64,000 nt of DNA from Draconibacterium sp. Its GTDB lineage: Bacteria > Bacteroidota > Bacteroidia > Bacteroidales > Prolixibacteraceae. A program made the position numbers and the translations under genes. A model generated the notes under the pieces. That model made no database searches. It saw only the letters and a program-made list of their open reading frames with translations, and was not told the origin of the DNA. The stretch's first letter is position 1. Every line of letters begins with the position of its first letter. The stretch covers positions 1-64,000 of the forward strand of contig JADIYN010000019.1 of NCBI GenBank assembly GCA_016705335.1. The letters are read 5' to 3'. Shown piece by piece: positions 49,170 through 58,900 of this stretch.

Positions 49170-49240
49170 ATTTCTGACTGGGTTTTAGAAAATCTTATTA
49201 TTTGAAGTATTATTTTTAATCCGATTAAAAAAATAAATCT

Positions 49241-50164
49241 ATGGAAATTTTCAGTGCCCGGAATGTGAACAAGGTATTTGCCGATACGAAAGCATTAACC
49301 AATATCAGCATTTCGGTAAACGAACAAAGTATTTTTGGTTTGCTTGGTCCGAACGGTGCGGGGAAAACAACCTTAATCCGAATCATCAATCAGATTACCG
49401 CACCCGATAGTGGTGAAGTATTTCTTTCAGGACGAAAGATGACACGCGCTGATATTGGCCAAATTGGTTATTTGCCCGAAGAACGCGGTCTATATAAAAA
49501 AATGAAAATTGGGGATCAGGCAATTTACCTGGCCCAGTTAAAAGGAATGAGCCGACATGACGCCATAAAAAACCTTAAAGTTTGGTTCGAAAAATTCGAA
49601 ATAATGGCGTGGTGGAATAAAAGTATAGAAGAACTTTCAAAGGGGATGCAGCAAAAAGTACAGTTTATTACAACGATTGTGCACAAACCCAGGTTACTTA
49701 TTTTTGATGAACCTTTCAGCGGCTTCGATCCAATAAATGCAAATCTTTTAAAACAGGAAATCCTGCAGTTGCGTGATGAAGGTGCAACAATTATTTTCTC
49801 GACCCACAATATGGGATCGGTAGAAGAATTGTGCGATCACATTGCACTTATCAATAAATCAGTGAAAATTGAAGACGGGCCAACTGATGAAATCCGTGAA
49901 AAATACAAATCGAATATTTTTGAGGTTAAGTATAAAGGTGATTTCGATAAAGTAAACAACGCTTTAAATCAGCAAATTAAGGTTTTAAGTCATCTTGAAA
50001 ATAATCGTGAAAATCAAATTACTATTCAACATATTAACGGAAAATCAAATAATGATTTAATTAAATCATTGATTCCGGTTGCCGAAATTTTGTCGTTTGA
50101 AGAGAAGATACCAAATATGAACGATGTATTTATTAAGGCGGTTGGAGAATCTAATAGAAAGTAA
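49241..50164 (+). CDS. ABC transporter ATPase subunit, NatA-like
   Basis: 307 residues. Motifs: GLLGPNGAGKTTLIRII (Walker A), EELSKGMQQKVQ (signature) and LLIFDEPFSGFDP (Walker B), STHNMGSVEEL (His loop). A C-terminal DUF4162-like part (about residues 220-300) is typical of exporters of the NatA type. It is paired with the permease 63 nt further on. The pair resembles sodium or drug exporters of the ABC-2 class, but the substrate is undefined. The frame is intact. Confidence 0.9.
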   Translation: MEIFSARNVNKVFADTKALTNISISVNEQSIFGLLGPNGAGKTTLIRIINQITAPDSGEVFLSGRKMTRADIGQIGYLPEERGLYKKMKIGDQAIYLAQLKGMSRHDAIKNLKVWFEKFEIMAWWNKSIEELSKGMQQKVQFITTIVHKPRLLIFDEPFSGFDPINANLLKQEILQLRDEGATIIFSTHNMGSVEELCDHIALINKSVKIEDGPTDEIREKYKSNIFEVKYKGDFDKVNNALNQQIKVLSHLENNRENQITIQHINGKSNNDLIKSLIPVAEILSFEEKIPNMNDVFIKAVGESNRK

Positions 50165-50227
50165 ACAAATCCCATTTACCTTACATAAAAATTGGGGAAG
50201 AAAATCCAAGTAATAAAAATTGAAGAA

Positions 50228-51568
50228 ATGAATAAAACGCTGATCATATTAAAAAATGAATACCTGAAAAGGGTAAAAAAGAAATCATTTATTATTCTCA
50301 CATTGCTCGTTCCTTTTTTATTTGCGGGAATGTTCGCGCTCATCATTTTTTTATCAATAAATAATGATAATAAAGAACGAACGATTGCAGTTTTCGATGA
50401 ATCCACCTTGTTTTTAAGTCAGTTTGAACAGGAAGGGATGACAAAATATAAATTCATTCCCAAAGAAGAATATGATAAGTTGAAAGGCAATTTAAAAGGG
50501 AGTGAATATTATGCTCTGCTTTATATTCCTCAGGATATTTACTCAAATAACTTTGCCCAATTGATATCTGAAAAACAGGTGCCGTTTGAACTGAATGAGC
50601 AAATTGAGCGGAAATTGAGCCAATATATTGAAAAAGATAAAAGGCAGAAAGTAATCGATGAAACCGGTATTCCCGATTTGGAAGAACGGTTGGCAGGTAC
50701 AAAAACATGGATAAAACTTAACACACTGAAAATTTCGGAATCCGGTGAAACACAAAAAAGCTCTTCTGTAATTGCTTTTATTGCAAGTTATGCCATGGGA
50801 ATTATCATCTACTTTTTTGTTTTTATGTATGGCGCAATGGTAATGCGAGGTGTAATGGAAGAGAAAAAAAGCCGCATAATTGAAGTAATTATTTCATCAG
50901 TAAAACCGTTTGAGTTGATGGCGGGTAAAATTATTGGTACAGCTTTGGTAGGATTAACTCAGGTGGGTATTTGGATTGTACTTGGATTTGTTGTTTTGGT
51001 TGGGGTGCAAGGTTTTTTCTCTCCCGAATCGGCACAGCAAATGGGACAAAGTATTATGGAAAGCCAGCAGCAAATGAATCCGGCAATGTCGCAGGCTGCC
51101 GAAACGAATAAAGTAATGGAAGTAATGGAAATGATTGGGAACTTGAACATTCCACTTATCCTGTTTTGTTTTGTTTTCTATTTTCTTGTCGGTTATCTGA
51201 TGTACAGTTCACTTTTGGGCGCAGTAGGTGCGGCGGTTGACAACGAAGAAGATTCGCAGCAAATGGTTTTCCCTGTTACTTTTCCACTCATTCTTTCAAT
51301 TATGGTACTTTTCCCGATTTCAAGAAATCCTGAAGGTCCGGTTGCATTCTGGTTTTCAATCATTCCACTTAGCTCACCTGTTGCAATGATGGCGCGAATT
51401 CCTTATGGCATACCAACATGGGAATTGTTATTGTCGATGTTTTTATTGGTTTTAACAACCGTTGGCGCTATTGCTGCAGCTGCAAAAATATATCGTATCG
51501 GGCTTTTAATGTATGGCAAAAAAGTAAATCTCAAAGAATTAATTAAATGGCTCAGGTATAAAAATTAA
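50228..51568 (+). CDS. ABC-2 type permease, NatB-like
   Basis: About 446 residues from ATG at 50228. One TM helix at the N-terminus (IILTLLVPFLFAGMFALIIF) is followed by a large extracytoplasmic domain (about 45-180) and five to six TM helices at the C-terminus. The element VMRGVMEEKKSRIIEVIISS marks the ABC-2 intracellular helix that contacts the ATPase. This order (one TM, large loop, helix bundle) is the NatB/YhaP type. It is the partner of the ATPase just upstream. Nothing suggests its cargo. Confidence 0.88.
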   Translation: MNKTLIILKNEYLKRVKKKSFIILTLLVPFLFAGMFALIIFLSINNDNKERTIAVFDESTLFLSQFEQEGMTKYKFIPKEEYDKLKGNLKGSEYYALLYIPQDIYSNNFAQLISEKQVPFELNEQIERKLSQYIEKDKRQKVIDETGIPDLEERLAGTKTWIKLNTLKISESGETQKSSSVIAFIASYAMGIIIYFFVFMYGAMVMRGVMEEKKSRIIEVIISSVKPFELMAGKIIGTALVGLTQVGIWIVLGFVVLVGVQGFFSPESAQQMGQSIMESQQQMNPAMSQAAETNKVMEVMEMIGNLNIPLILFCFVFYFLVGYLMYSSLLGAVGAAVDNEEDSQQMVFPVTFPLILSIMVLFPISRNPEGPVAFWFSIIPLSSPVAMMARIPYGIPTWELLLSMFLLVLTTVGAIAAAAKIYRIGLLMYGKKVNLKELIKWLRYKN

Positions 51569-51640
51569 GTTTCTGAAAACAATTTAAATTTAGTGTTGTT
51601 TATGTTTTTGATTTTTAAACTAGAAGCCACAATAAATAAT

Positions 51641-51718
51641 ATGAAAAACACAATATTGAATAATTACATGTGTTGCTGTTTCAGCAGGAAACAGGAAAGT
51701 GTTTTTCAAATTGTTTAA
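51641..51718 (+). CDS. Cysteine leader peptide upstream of cysK (25 residues)
   Basis: ATG at 51641 and TAA at 51716-51718 enclose a 25-codon frame in which codons 10-19 read MCCCFSRKQE: three consecutive Cys codons (TGT TGC TGT, 51671-51679). The frame has no homology to an enzyme and is too short to act alone. It lies 84 nt before cysteine synthase and 28 nt before a terminator hairpin (51747-51777), the layout of an amino-acid biosynthetic attenuator whose control codons match the product of the downstream enzyme. Three Cys in a row by chance in a 25-codon frame is very unlikely. No convincing promoter consensus is present; TATGTTTTTG at 51601 is the closest -7-like string. Confidence 0.7.
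   Translation: MKNTILNNYMCCCFSRKQESVFQIV
51693..51699 (+). promoter_or_regulatory. Antiterminator arm inside the leader peptide frame
   Basis: AGGAAAG is exactly complementary to CTTTCCT at 51752-51758, which is within the 5' arm of the terminator. Pairing would prevent the terminator. It begins 13 nt after the last Cys codon, just clear of a ribosome stalled on those codons. Confidence 0.6.
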
Positions 51719-51746
51719 ATGAGAATATTCAATAACAAAATAAATG

Positions 51747-51777
51747 AAAGGCTTTCCTAAAATGGGGAGCCTTTTTA
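51747..51777 (+). terminator. Attenuator terminator upstream of cysK
   Basis: AAAGGCTTTCC (51747-51757) pairs with GGGGAGCCTTT (51764-51774): seven Watson-Crick pairs, two G-T pairs, two C-G pairs, a 6-nt loop, and five T at 51772-51776. It ends 25 nt before the cysK ATG. Confidence 0.75.
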
Positions 51778-51802
51778 TTTTAACCGATTTTAAAATAAAA
51801 TT

Positions 51803-52714
51803 ATGAGAGCAAAAAACATTTTGGAGACCATTGGCAACACGCCACATGTGCGACTTAACCGTTTATACCCAGCTGATTATGAAGTATGGGTAAAAGTAGA
51901 AAAAACAAATCCCGGAGGAAGTATTAAAGACAGGATTGCGCTTTCGATGGTTGAAGATGCTGAGAAAAAAGGAATTATTAAGGAAGGCTCGGTAATTATT
52001 GAACCTACTTCAGGAAATACAGGCATTGGTCTGGCGCTTGTTGCAGCAGTAAAAGGGTATCGTTTAATCTTAACAATGCCTGAATCAATGAGTATCGAAC
52101 GCCGGAAAGTGTTATCGGCGCTGGGTGCTGAGTTGGAGCTCACACCAAGAGAAAAAGGAATGAAAGGTTCCATTGCCAGAGCCGAAGAATTGGCTTCAGA
52201 AATCGAAAACTCCTGGATTCCACTGCAATTTGATAACCCTGCAAATATTGAAGTCCACCGTAATTTTACAGCACAGGAAATTCTCAATGATTTTCCGGAA
52301 GGCTTTGATTACCTGATTACCGGAGTTGGAACAGGTGGACATATCTCAGGCGTTGCTGAAGTTCTAAAACAAAGTTTTCCAAACATAAAAGTGTTTGCCG
52401 TTGAGCCTGAGGCCAGTCCGGTTATTGGAGGTGGGCAACCCGGACCACATCCGTTACAGGGAATTGGGGCAGGTTTTATCCCAAAAAATTTACACACTGA
52501 AATACTTGACGGTACAATTGAAGTTGGTAAAGATGAGGCATTTGAATATGCCCAGAAAGCTGCCAAACTAGAAGGATTGTTTGTTGGAATTTCATCGGGA
52601 GCTTCATTGGCTGCCGTAGCAAAAAAGATAAAAGAATTGCCCAAAGGTTCCCGGATTCTAACTTTTTCGTATGACCACGGCGAACGTTATCTTTCGGTTG
52701 ATGGATTGTTTTAA
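51803..52714 (+). CDS. cysK: Cysteine synthase (O-acetylserine sulfhydrylase)
   Basis: 303 residues, PLP-dependent fold type II. The catalytic Lys lies in NPGGSIKDRIALSM; the phosphate loop is EPTSGNTGIGLALVAAVKG, and the substrate loop appears as GVGTGGHISGVAEVL, with FVGISSGASLAAV near the end. It forms cysteine from O-acetylserine and sulfide. The frame is intact. It is the only structural gene between the attenuator and the terminator at 52728, so control of this single gene is the point of the leader. No cysE or sulfate-assimilation gene is in the window. Confidence 0.95.
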   Translation: MRAKNILETIGNTPHVRLNRLYPADYEVWVKVEKTNPGGSIKDRIALSMVEDAEKKGIIKEGSVIIEPTSGNTGIGLALVAAVKGYRLILTMPESMSIERRKVLSALGAELELTPREKGMKGSIARAEELASEIENSWIPLQFDNPANIEVHRNFTAQEILNDFPEGFDYLITGVGTGGHISGVAEVLKQSFPNIKVFAVEPEASPVIGGGQPGPHPLQGIGAGFIPKNLHTEILDGTIEVGKDEAFEYAQKAAKLEGLFVGISSGASLAAVAKKIKELPKGSRILTFSYDHGERYLSVDGLF

Positions 52715-52727
52715 TTAAAAGCAAAAA

Positions 52728-52762
52728 AAATCCCCCTGTTACTATAGTTCACAGGGGGATTT
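52728..52762. terminator. Strong terminator after cysK
   Basis: AAATCCCCCTGT (52728-52739) pairs perfectly with ACAGGGGGATTT (52751-52762) around an 11-nt loop. The convergent M56-domain gene ends 27 nt further on, so it serves both directions. Confidence 0.85.
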
Positions 52763-52788
52763 GATTTAAAAGTACTTACTGTTTTCTG

Positions 52789-54384
52789 TTAATTAAATTC
52801 AACCGGCATCAGGTATTTAACCGGAACAGATTTTCCGTGTTGTTTCCCGGGAGTCCAGTCGGGCATTTGTGAAGCAATTGTCGCAGCAGCTTTTAGTACT
52901 TTTTGATTGTTCCATTCACTAACTGATATATTTGTCACTTTTCCTGTTTCAGAAATAGTAAACATTATTTTAGCCTTACCTTTTATATTATCTATTCTTG
53001 CCAGGTTTTCCTGCATTTCTGCAATATATTTGGCCAATTCATAAATGCCACCCGGAAACTTTGGTAAATCCTCAACAATGATAAAAAGCTCTTCACCATC
53101 ATCACTTATTGCCGGTGGCGGCGGGGGTGGCGGAGGAACATTTTTATAATCAGGCAGGTCGATGTAAATCACTCCTTCTTTCAGTTTAGAAGTAAAACTT
53201 CCGTTTTCCAATGCTGTTCCTGAAGCTGCAACTTTCATCACAAAAGATTCAAACCCTACATACGAAACTACAAGTTCAGAACTCAAGCTTCCCGTATTAT
53301 TATCCACTTCAGGATTTGGGTCAGTTACAGTAAATTTCCCGTCCTTGTCGGAAACAGTTCCGATTGTGGTGCCTTTGATAATAACAGAAGCTCCTTCGAG
53401 CGGTTTTCCATTATCGTCCCGAACCACTTCCCCTTTAATTACGAACTCTTTTTCTCCTTTCTGAACAACTGTTACCGGATTCAGTATTTCAGTTGGTTTT
53501 GCTTTGTATTCAGGTTCGGCAAAAGCAAAAAGCAGCAGCGCAATTGCGGGCAAAGCCAGCGCAAATTTTGTCCCGTGTAATCGGGATGTTTTCTTTTTCG
53601 TCATCATTTTTAATCGATTTGTGTTAAGGGCAAAGTTCAGGTTGTTGGTAATTCCAATAATCTGCATGCCCATTAACTGGTTAATTAATAGTGCCTGATA
53701 CCTGCCTGCATTGTGTCCCTGCGCAAGGACACCTTTGTCTGCAAGGTATTCATGATTTTGTTTAATAGAATGTTCATAGAACCAAATAAATGGGTTGAAC
53801 CAAAAGATGACTGTCAACAGTTCTATAAAAAGCAGGTCGAACCAGTGATTCTCACGAATGTGCACTTTTTCGTGAGCCAGAATATCAGGCAGGTCTTCCT
53901 GTGTATGAAACTTCGGGTTAAAAAATACAATGTTGAAAAACGAAAATGGCAAACCGTATTTTTCGTTTTCAACTACACGGATTCCATCAAGCGATTTTAC
54001 CCGGTGTTTTATCATTAGTCGAATTAAAATAAAGGTTTGAATTAGCAACCTCAGTAAAAACAGGCTTGCTCCGGTAAGATACACAAGTAAAATCGCTTGT
54101 TGCCAGTTAAATTTTTCGTCAGGCAATTCAGAAGCCGTAACAACAGGTATGTTTTTAAAAGTATCGGAAATCGATTTTAAGACTGTTTCATTATTTTCGG
54201 GATCGGCTAAAACTGAATACTGAACGGGAAAAAGAGGAAGAAAAATTGCAGTGAACAAGGCGGTTAACAAAAACCAGCGGTTTGCTGTGTAAAAGGTTTC
54301 TTTTCGCAGGAAAAACCAATAAACAAGGTAAAACAACACAATTCCCGACGATGCTTTTAGCAGAAATATAAAAATTGTTTCCAT
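52789..54384 (-). CDS. BlaR1/MecR1-type M56 sensor with CarboxypepD-like and TonB-like C-terminal domains
   Basis: 531 residues. About four TM helices occupy residues 1-275, with the gluzincin motif AHEKVHIRENH (His171, Glu172, His175; HExxH) and NHEYLAD as the third ligand. After the last TM (FALALPAIALLLFAFAE) come a carboxypeptidase-regulatory-like beta domain (VIKGEVVRDDNGKPLEGASV, TIGTVSDKDGKFT), a run of nine prolines, and a TonB-C-like end (GKAKIMFTISETGKVTNISV). The sensor domain is therefore not the beta-lactam-binding penicillin-binding domain. The gene starts 6 nt after the blaI-type gene. It presumably cleaves its repressor after a signal acting on the envelope. Confidence 0.88.
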   Translation of the reverse strand: METIFIFLLKASSGIVLFYLVYWFFLRKETFYTANRWFLLTALFTAIFLPLFPVQYSVLADPENNETVLKSISDTFKNIPVVTASELPDEKFNWQQAILLVYLTGASLFLLRLLIQTFILIRLMIKHRVKSLDGIRVVENEKYGLPFSFFNIVFFNPKFHTQEDLPDILAHEKVHIRENHWFDLLFIELLTVIFWFNPFIWFYEHSIKQNHEYLADKGVLAQGHNAGRYQALLINQLMGMQIIGITNNLNFALNTNRLKMMTKKKTSRLHGTKFALALPAIALLLFAFAEPEYKAKPTEILNPVTVVQKGEKEFVIKGEVVRDDNGKPLEGASVIIKGTTIGTVSDKDGKFTVTDPNPEVDNNTGSLSSELVVSYVGFESFVMKVAASGTALENGSFTSKLKEGVIYIDLPDYKNVPPPPPPPPAISDDGEELFIIVEDLPKFPGGIYELAKYIAEMQENLARIDNIKGKAKIMFTISETGKVTNISVSEWNNQKVLKAAATIASQMPDWTPGKQHGKSVPVKYLMPVEFN

Positions 54385-54389
54385 GGCTT

Positions 54390-54776
54390 TTATTTGATAT
54401 CGTCTTTGTTTAATTCACTTTCCGTGATTTTAAGTATCTCTTCCAATTCGGTAATGCTCAAATTATTTTCTTTTGCAAAAAAGGTTGCCATTTTCGGAAA
54501 TGAACCATTAAAATAGTCGCTCAGCAAAGTTTTAAATTGAAAACCTGTGTACTCCTTTTTACTGATTTCGGGAAGAAACAGGTTTACATTTCCAATTTTT
54601 TTTCTTGTAACAAAACCTTTTTTCTCCAAAACCGAAAGAACTGTCGCAACTGTTGTATAAGCAGGCCGCGGTTCATCAAAACCTTCAACAACATCTTTTA
54701 CAACTCCTTCCTTTAAATTCCAGAGGATTTGCATTACCTGTTCTTCAGCTTTGGTTAGCGATATTATTGTTTTCAT
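54390..54776 (-). CDS. BlaI/MecI-family transcriptional repressor
   Basis: 128 residues. A winged-helix DNA-binding domain: LTKAEEQVMQILWNLKEGVV, AYTTVATVLSVLEKKGFVTR and GNVNLFLPEISKKEY, typical of BlaI; the C-terminal helices (about 75-128) mediate dimerisation and hold the usual cleavage region. It is the first gene of a two-gene operon with the M56 sensor, the standard regulator arrangement. Two palindromes in the region upstream are probable binding sites, so it represses its own operon. Confidence 0.92.
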   Translation of the reverse strand: MKTIISLTKAEEQVMQILWNLKEGVVKDVVEGFDEPRPAYTTVATVLSVLEKKGFVTRKKIGNVNLFLPEISKKEYTGFQFKTLLSDYFNGSFPKMATFFAKENNLSITELEEILKITESELNKDDIK

Positions 54777-54828
54777 ATGGATAAATTTTCAATTAGTATT
54801 GATAATAATATTCGTACAAATAATATTC

Positions 54829-54844
54829 TACTACAAACATAGTA
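54829..54844. promoter_or_regulatory. Probable BlaI-type operator, site 1
   Basis: TACTACAAACATAGTA has TACTA and TAGTA arms with a 6-nt centre. It lies 53 nt upstream of the repressor start. BlaI/MecI operators contain TACA/TGTA-type inverted repeats, and this site is nearly identical to site 2. Confidence 0.6.
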
Positions 54845-54882
54845 ATAGTATTTTTAACGCGCAACTATTTTTATAATAAAAA

Positions 54883-54898
54883 TACTATAAATGTAGTA
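54883..54898. promoter_or_regulatory. Probable BlaI-type operator, site 2
   Basis: TACTATAAATGTAGTA has the same TACTA-N6-TAGTA layout as site 1, 54 nt away, or about five helical turns. The joint consensus is TACTAYAAAYRTAGTA. Confidence 0.6.
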
Positions 54899-54971
54899 AT
54901 TGTGTTTTTTCAAGGGCGGTTTGTGTTTTCCAATTTCTTCTTGTATTCTTTTAGTTTTATTCTAAAGCAAA

Positions 54972-55000
54972 AAAAGCTGCCTAAAAATCAGACAGCTTTT
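54972..55000 (-). terminator. Terminator of the leftward lipoprotein gene
   Basis: On the minus strand AAAAGCTG and CAGCTTTT pair around a 13-nt loop and are followed by more T residues. It is about 19 nt beyond the stop at 55019. Confidence 0.65.
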
Positions 55001-55018
55001 ACAGTAATTTAATGGAAA

Positions 55019-55750
55019 TTAATTGTTGGTTCCCCATTTAATCTGAGTTTCTCCTACTGAAATTTCCTGAATATTGTATGCAGCATTTGAACTGTTTGCA
55101 TCTGCATCATTTGTGAATGCATTTATTTGTAGCAGATAATTTTGTCCTTCAACGGCGGCTTCGCTCCAGTAACCTGAGTTGGTTGAGCTGGTTACTGAAT
55201 ATTTGAGAACATTGGAAGCTACACTATACCCTGAAAAAATGAGTTTACCACTTGTATTGTACATTTTAATAAAATACCCATCTGTTTCAGGAATTGCGCT
55301 CCATTCAGTTTCAAGTGTTATTGGCGAGCCGCTGAAATCTATTTTGCTAAATTCAGGGACCGCCAGCCCATCATAACTCAATACATCCGGTACAACTTGT
55401 GTTTCACCATCCATATCTTTAACTGTAAAAGAATAACTTCCTTCTACAGGTGCAGTGCTTGTAAAATCTGAATTTTCAGGTTCTTTCCCTAAATTGAAAT
55501 TTGAACCGGACTGGGCTGCAAGCGCTACATTTCCTCCGTTGTTTGGGATTGCAACAGTTGCGCTCATTAAATTTTTGTTGGCATATGCATAATAGGCTGT
55601 TGCTGATTTAACTTCCCCGTCAAAATCCTTGTTAATTACATAAACATCGGTTAAAATCTCCAGTTTTTCTTCAACATCATTACACGAAACGGCAGTAATT
55701 CCTGCTAAAATCAAGAAAATAGAATTCTTTAAAAATCTTTTTGTTTTCAT
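55019..55750 (-). CDS. Hypothetical lipoprotein, beta-rich
   Basis: 243 residues from ATG at 55750 (an upstream ATG at 55768 is possible). The signal ends in GITAVSC, a lipobox. The mature part is beta-rich with YSFTVKDMDGETQVVPDVLS, LETEWSAIPETDGYFIKMYN and NYLLQINAFTND, the last two resembling a fibronectin type III-like repeat. I do not recognise a named family. Frame intact; it stands alone between the BlaI region and mfd. Confidence 0.7.
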   Translation of the reverse strand: MKTKRFLKNSIFLILAGITAVSCNDVEEKLEILTDVYVINKDFDGEVKSATAYYAYANKNLMSATVAIPNNGGNVALAAQSGSNFNLGKEPENSDFTSTAPVEGSYSFTVKDMDGETQVVPDVLSYDGLAVPEFSKIDFSGSPITLETEWSAIPETDGYFIKMYNTSGKLIFSGYSVASNVLKYSVTSSTNSGYWSEAAVEGQNYLLQINAFTNDADANSSNAAYNIQEISVGETQIKWGTNN

Positions 55751-55913
55751 TTTATTGTTATTAATCATTTTTAAAATAATGGCCTTATGGAATTAAAACG
55801 TAAAAACCATCAAAACCAATATCTGTAAGATTGAGAAAAATTGGAATGGTTGCGTGTAAAAAGAAAAAAATAATTAAAAATTGAAGTTCAACCCAACTCC
55901 AGAATTGATTTTT

Positions 55914-58900
55914 TCAATTGTTTTTAATGTACTGAATAATCTCTTTCAGCAAATAATCAGCTGTTTCAACATTAAAAATATTCTGAAATGTGAGTGTGAG
56001 TTTATGGTTTGTTTCCTTGAGTTTACCATTTCCTGTTTTTTGAATGTACTGAACAATTTTCATAAATTCAGCCGATTGGTAAAATTTTGATTTCTGGTCG
56101 GAAACAAAATAGCAAATCATGTTTTTGTTTTTCAATATGATTTTTTCCATGCTCAATTCGATTGCTTTCCAACGCAGTCGAACCACTTCGAGCAATTCAT
56201 TACTTTCCTGCGGCATTTTTCCAAACCTGTCGATCAAACCTGTTTTAAACAGTTCAAGTTGCCGTTCATTTTCAATATTGTCGAGTTCGCGGTAAAGCAA
56301 CATTCGTTCTGAAGTGCCTTTTATATAATCATCGGGGAAGAGCAGTTCAAGGTCGGTATCAATCTGGCAATCGTTAACGAAATTGAGTTTTAGTAAAGCC
56401 TGTGTTTGTTGTTTGCTATCGTCATCGTCAAACAACCCGGCAAACTCTTCCTGTTTCAATTCCTGCACGGCTTCGCTCAAAATGCGATGGTAAGTGTCGA
56501 ACCCAATGTCGGCAATAAAACCGCTTTGTTCGGCACCGAGCATATTTCCGGCACCGCGGATATCGAGATCCTGCATGGCAATATTAAAACCACTTCCCAA
56601 ATCTGAAAACTCCTCAATCGCTTTTAACCGGCGGCGTGCATCGGCATTAACTGTTGCCAGCGGCGGAGTAATCAGGTAGCAAAACGCCTTTTTATTCGAG
56701 CGGCCAACCCTGCCGCGGAGTTGGTGTAAATCACTCAACCCGAAATTTTCGGCATGGTTTATAATTATTGTGTTTGCATTCGGAATATCCAGGCCTGATT
56801 CGATAATTGTTGTAGCTATCAGTACATCAAAATTCCCGTTTATAAAATCGAGCATCACTTTTTCAAGTTTTGGCCCGTCCATTTGTCCGTGACCGACACC
56901 GGTTTTTATTCCCGGAACAATTTTTTTCAAGGTTGCTTCAACTTCATAAATGTTTGAAACCCGGTTGTGGATAAAGAAAACCTGTCCGTTTCGTTCAACC
57001 TCGTGTGTAATTGCATCGTGGATCATCTGTTCATTAAAACCATGAACTTCGGTATTAATTGGGTAACGGTTTGGTGGTGCCGTCTGGATTATCGACAAAT
57101 CCCGTGCACCCATCAAAGAAAACTGCAAAGTTCGCGGAATTGGTGTAGCTGTTAAAGTCAAAGTATCAACATTTACTTTGAACTGTTTCAGTTTTTCTTT
57201 TACAGAAACCCCAAATTTTTGTTCTTCATCGATTACAAGTAAACCAAGATTTTTAAACTTAACATCCTTGCTAACAACACGGTGTGTGCCGATTATAATA
57301 TCAATTTTTCCATCTGCCAGATCCTTTAAAGTTTCTTTTATTTCTGAAGTAGTTTTTAACCGGCTTACGTATTCAATGCGAACCGGAAAATCTTTTAATC
57401 TCTCCGAAAAGGTTTTATAATGCTGAAGCGCCAAAATAGTTGTAGGTACTAAAACTGCCACCTGTTTACTGTCGGCAACGGCTTTAAAAGCTGCACGAAT
57501 CGCCACTTCTGTTTTTCCAAAACCCACATCGCCGCAAACAAGCCTGTCCATTGGGATCAGTTTTTCCATGTCATTTTTTACGGCAATCGTGGCTTTTTCC
57601 TGATCGGGTGTGTCTTCATAAATAAATGATGCTTCCAACTCGGTTTGCATATAAGTATCGGGCGAAAAAGCAAAACCTTCTTCACTGCGGCGCCTCGCGT
57701 ACAGGGCAATCAGCTCTTTCGCAATATCTTTTACCTTGGCTTTTGTGCGGCTTTTCATTTTTTGCCATGCACCTGTTCCAAGTTTATTAATGTTGGGTTC
57801 GGTTCCCTCTTTTCCTTTAAATTTCGAAATGCGGTGAAGCGAATGGATGCTAACAAGGAGCGAATCATTGTCTTTGTAAACCAACCTGATTGCTTCCTGC
57901 ATTTTCCCGTTTACTTCAGTTTTTACAAGCCCGGCAAATTTCCCGATTCCATGATCGATATGTACTACATAATCACCCTGGTGAAGCAGATTCAATTCTT
58001 TCAACGAAATGGCTTCACGTTCGGCTTTACGGTTTTTGAGTTTAAAACGATGGTAACGTTCAAATATCTGGTGATCGGTGTAGCAGCAAAATTTAAGATC
58101 GTGATCAATAAATCCTTCATGAAGAATAAAGTTAACAGGGTTAAAACTTACGCTCACTTTTGTGTCTTCAAAAATCGATTGTAATCTTTCTATTTGCTTT
58201 TCCTGGTTCGAAAGAATAAAAATTTCGTAACTCTCATGTCTGAAAGCTGCAAGATTTTCTCCAAGTAGTTCAAAGTTTTTATTGAAAACAGGTTGTTTTG
58301 AATTGGAAAATTCGAAATGGATTTTTGGTTCAAACGCCAAATCAGAGTCAAATTCAAAAACTGTATTTTTGGCCATTTCTGATTTTAAAACCTGACCGGA
58401 AACAATTTCATTTTGAATGTTTTTCTCGCTTGCCTTATCCAGTATGGTTTGCCTGTGAATGTCGGTTACATGTGCAAAAAACTGATTCAGGTTATTCCCA
58501 AACCAAATATTTTCAGTTTGAAAAAAGCTTACAAATGAAATGCGGGAACCTTCAATTTCTTTATCCTGAATGTTTGGGACAATTGTAATATTCTCAAATG
58601 ATTCTTTCGAAATCTGGTTATCGATATTAAAGCTCCGTATTGACTCAACTTCATCGCCAAAAAAATCGAGGCGATAGGGATCTTCATTCGAAAATGAAAA
58701 AACATCCACAATACTACCGCGCACCGAAAACTGACCCGGTTCATAAACAAACTCAACACGCTCGAAACCATATTCATACAAAAATTCATTAAGGAAATCA
58801 GTTGAAATTTTGTCTCCTTTTTTAACCCAAAGTGTATTTGATTTCAACCCGGCCTGCGAAATAACGGTTTCTACCAGCGCTTCGGGATATGTAACAATAA

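Noticed and set aside
51620..51847. 75-codon minus-strand ORF over the cysK leader
   Set aside because: It is the complement of the leader and the start of cysK and shows no features of its own.
57645..58184. 179-codon ORF antisense to mfd
   Set aside because: Shadow of a well-conserved gene; Phe/Lys-rich with no family features.
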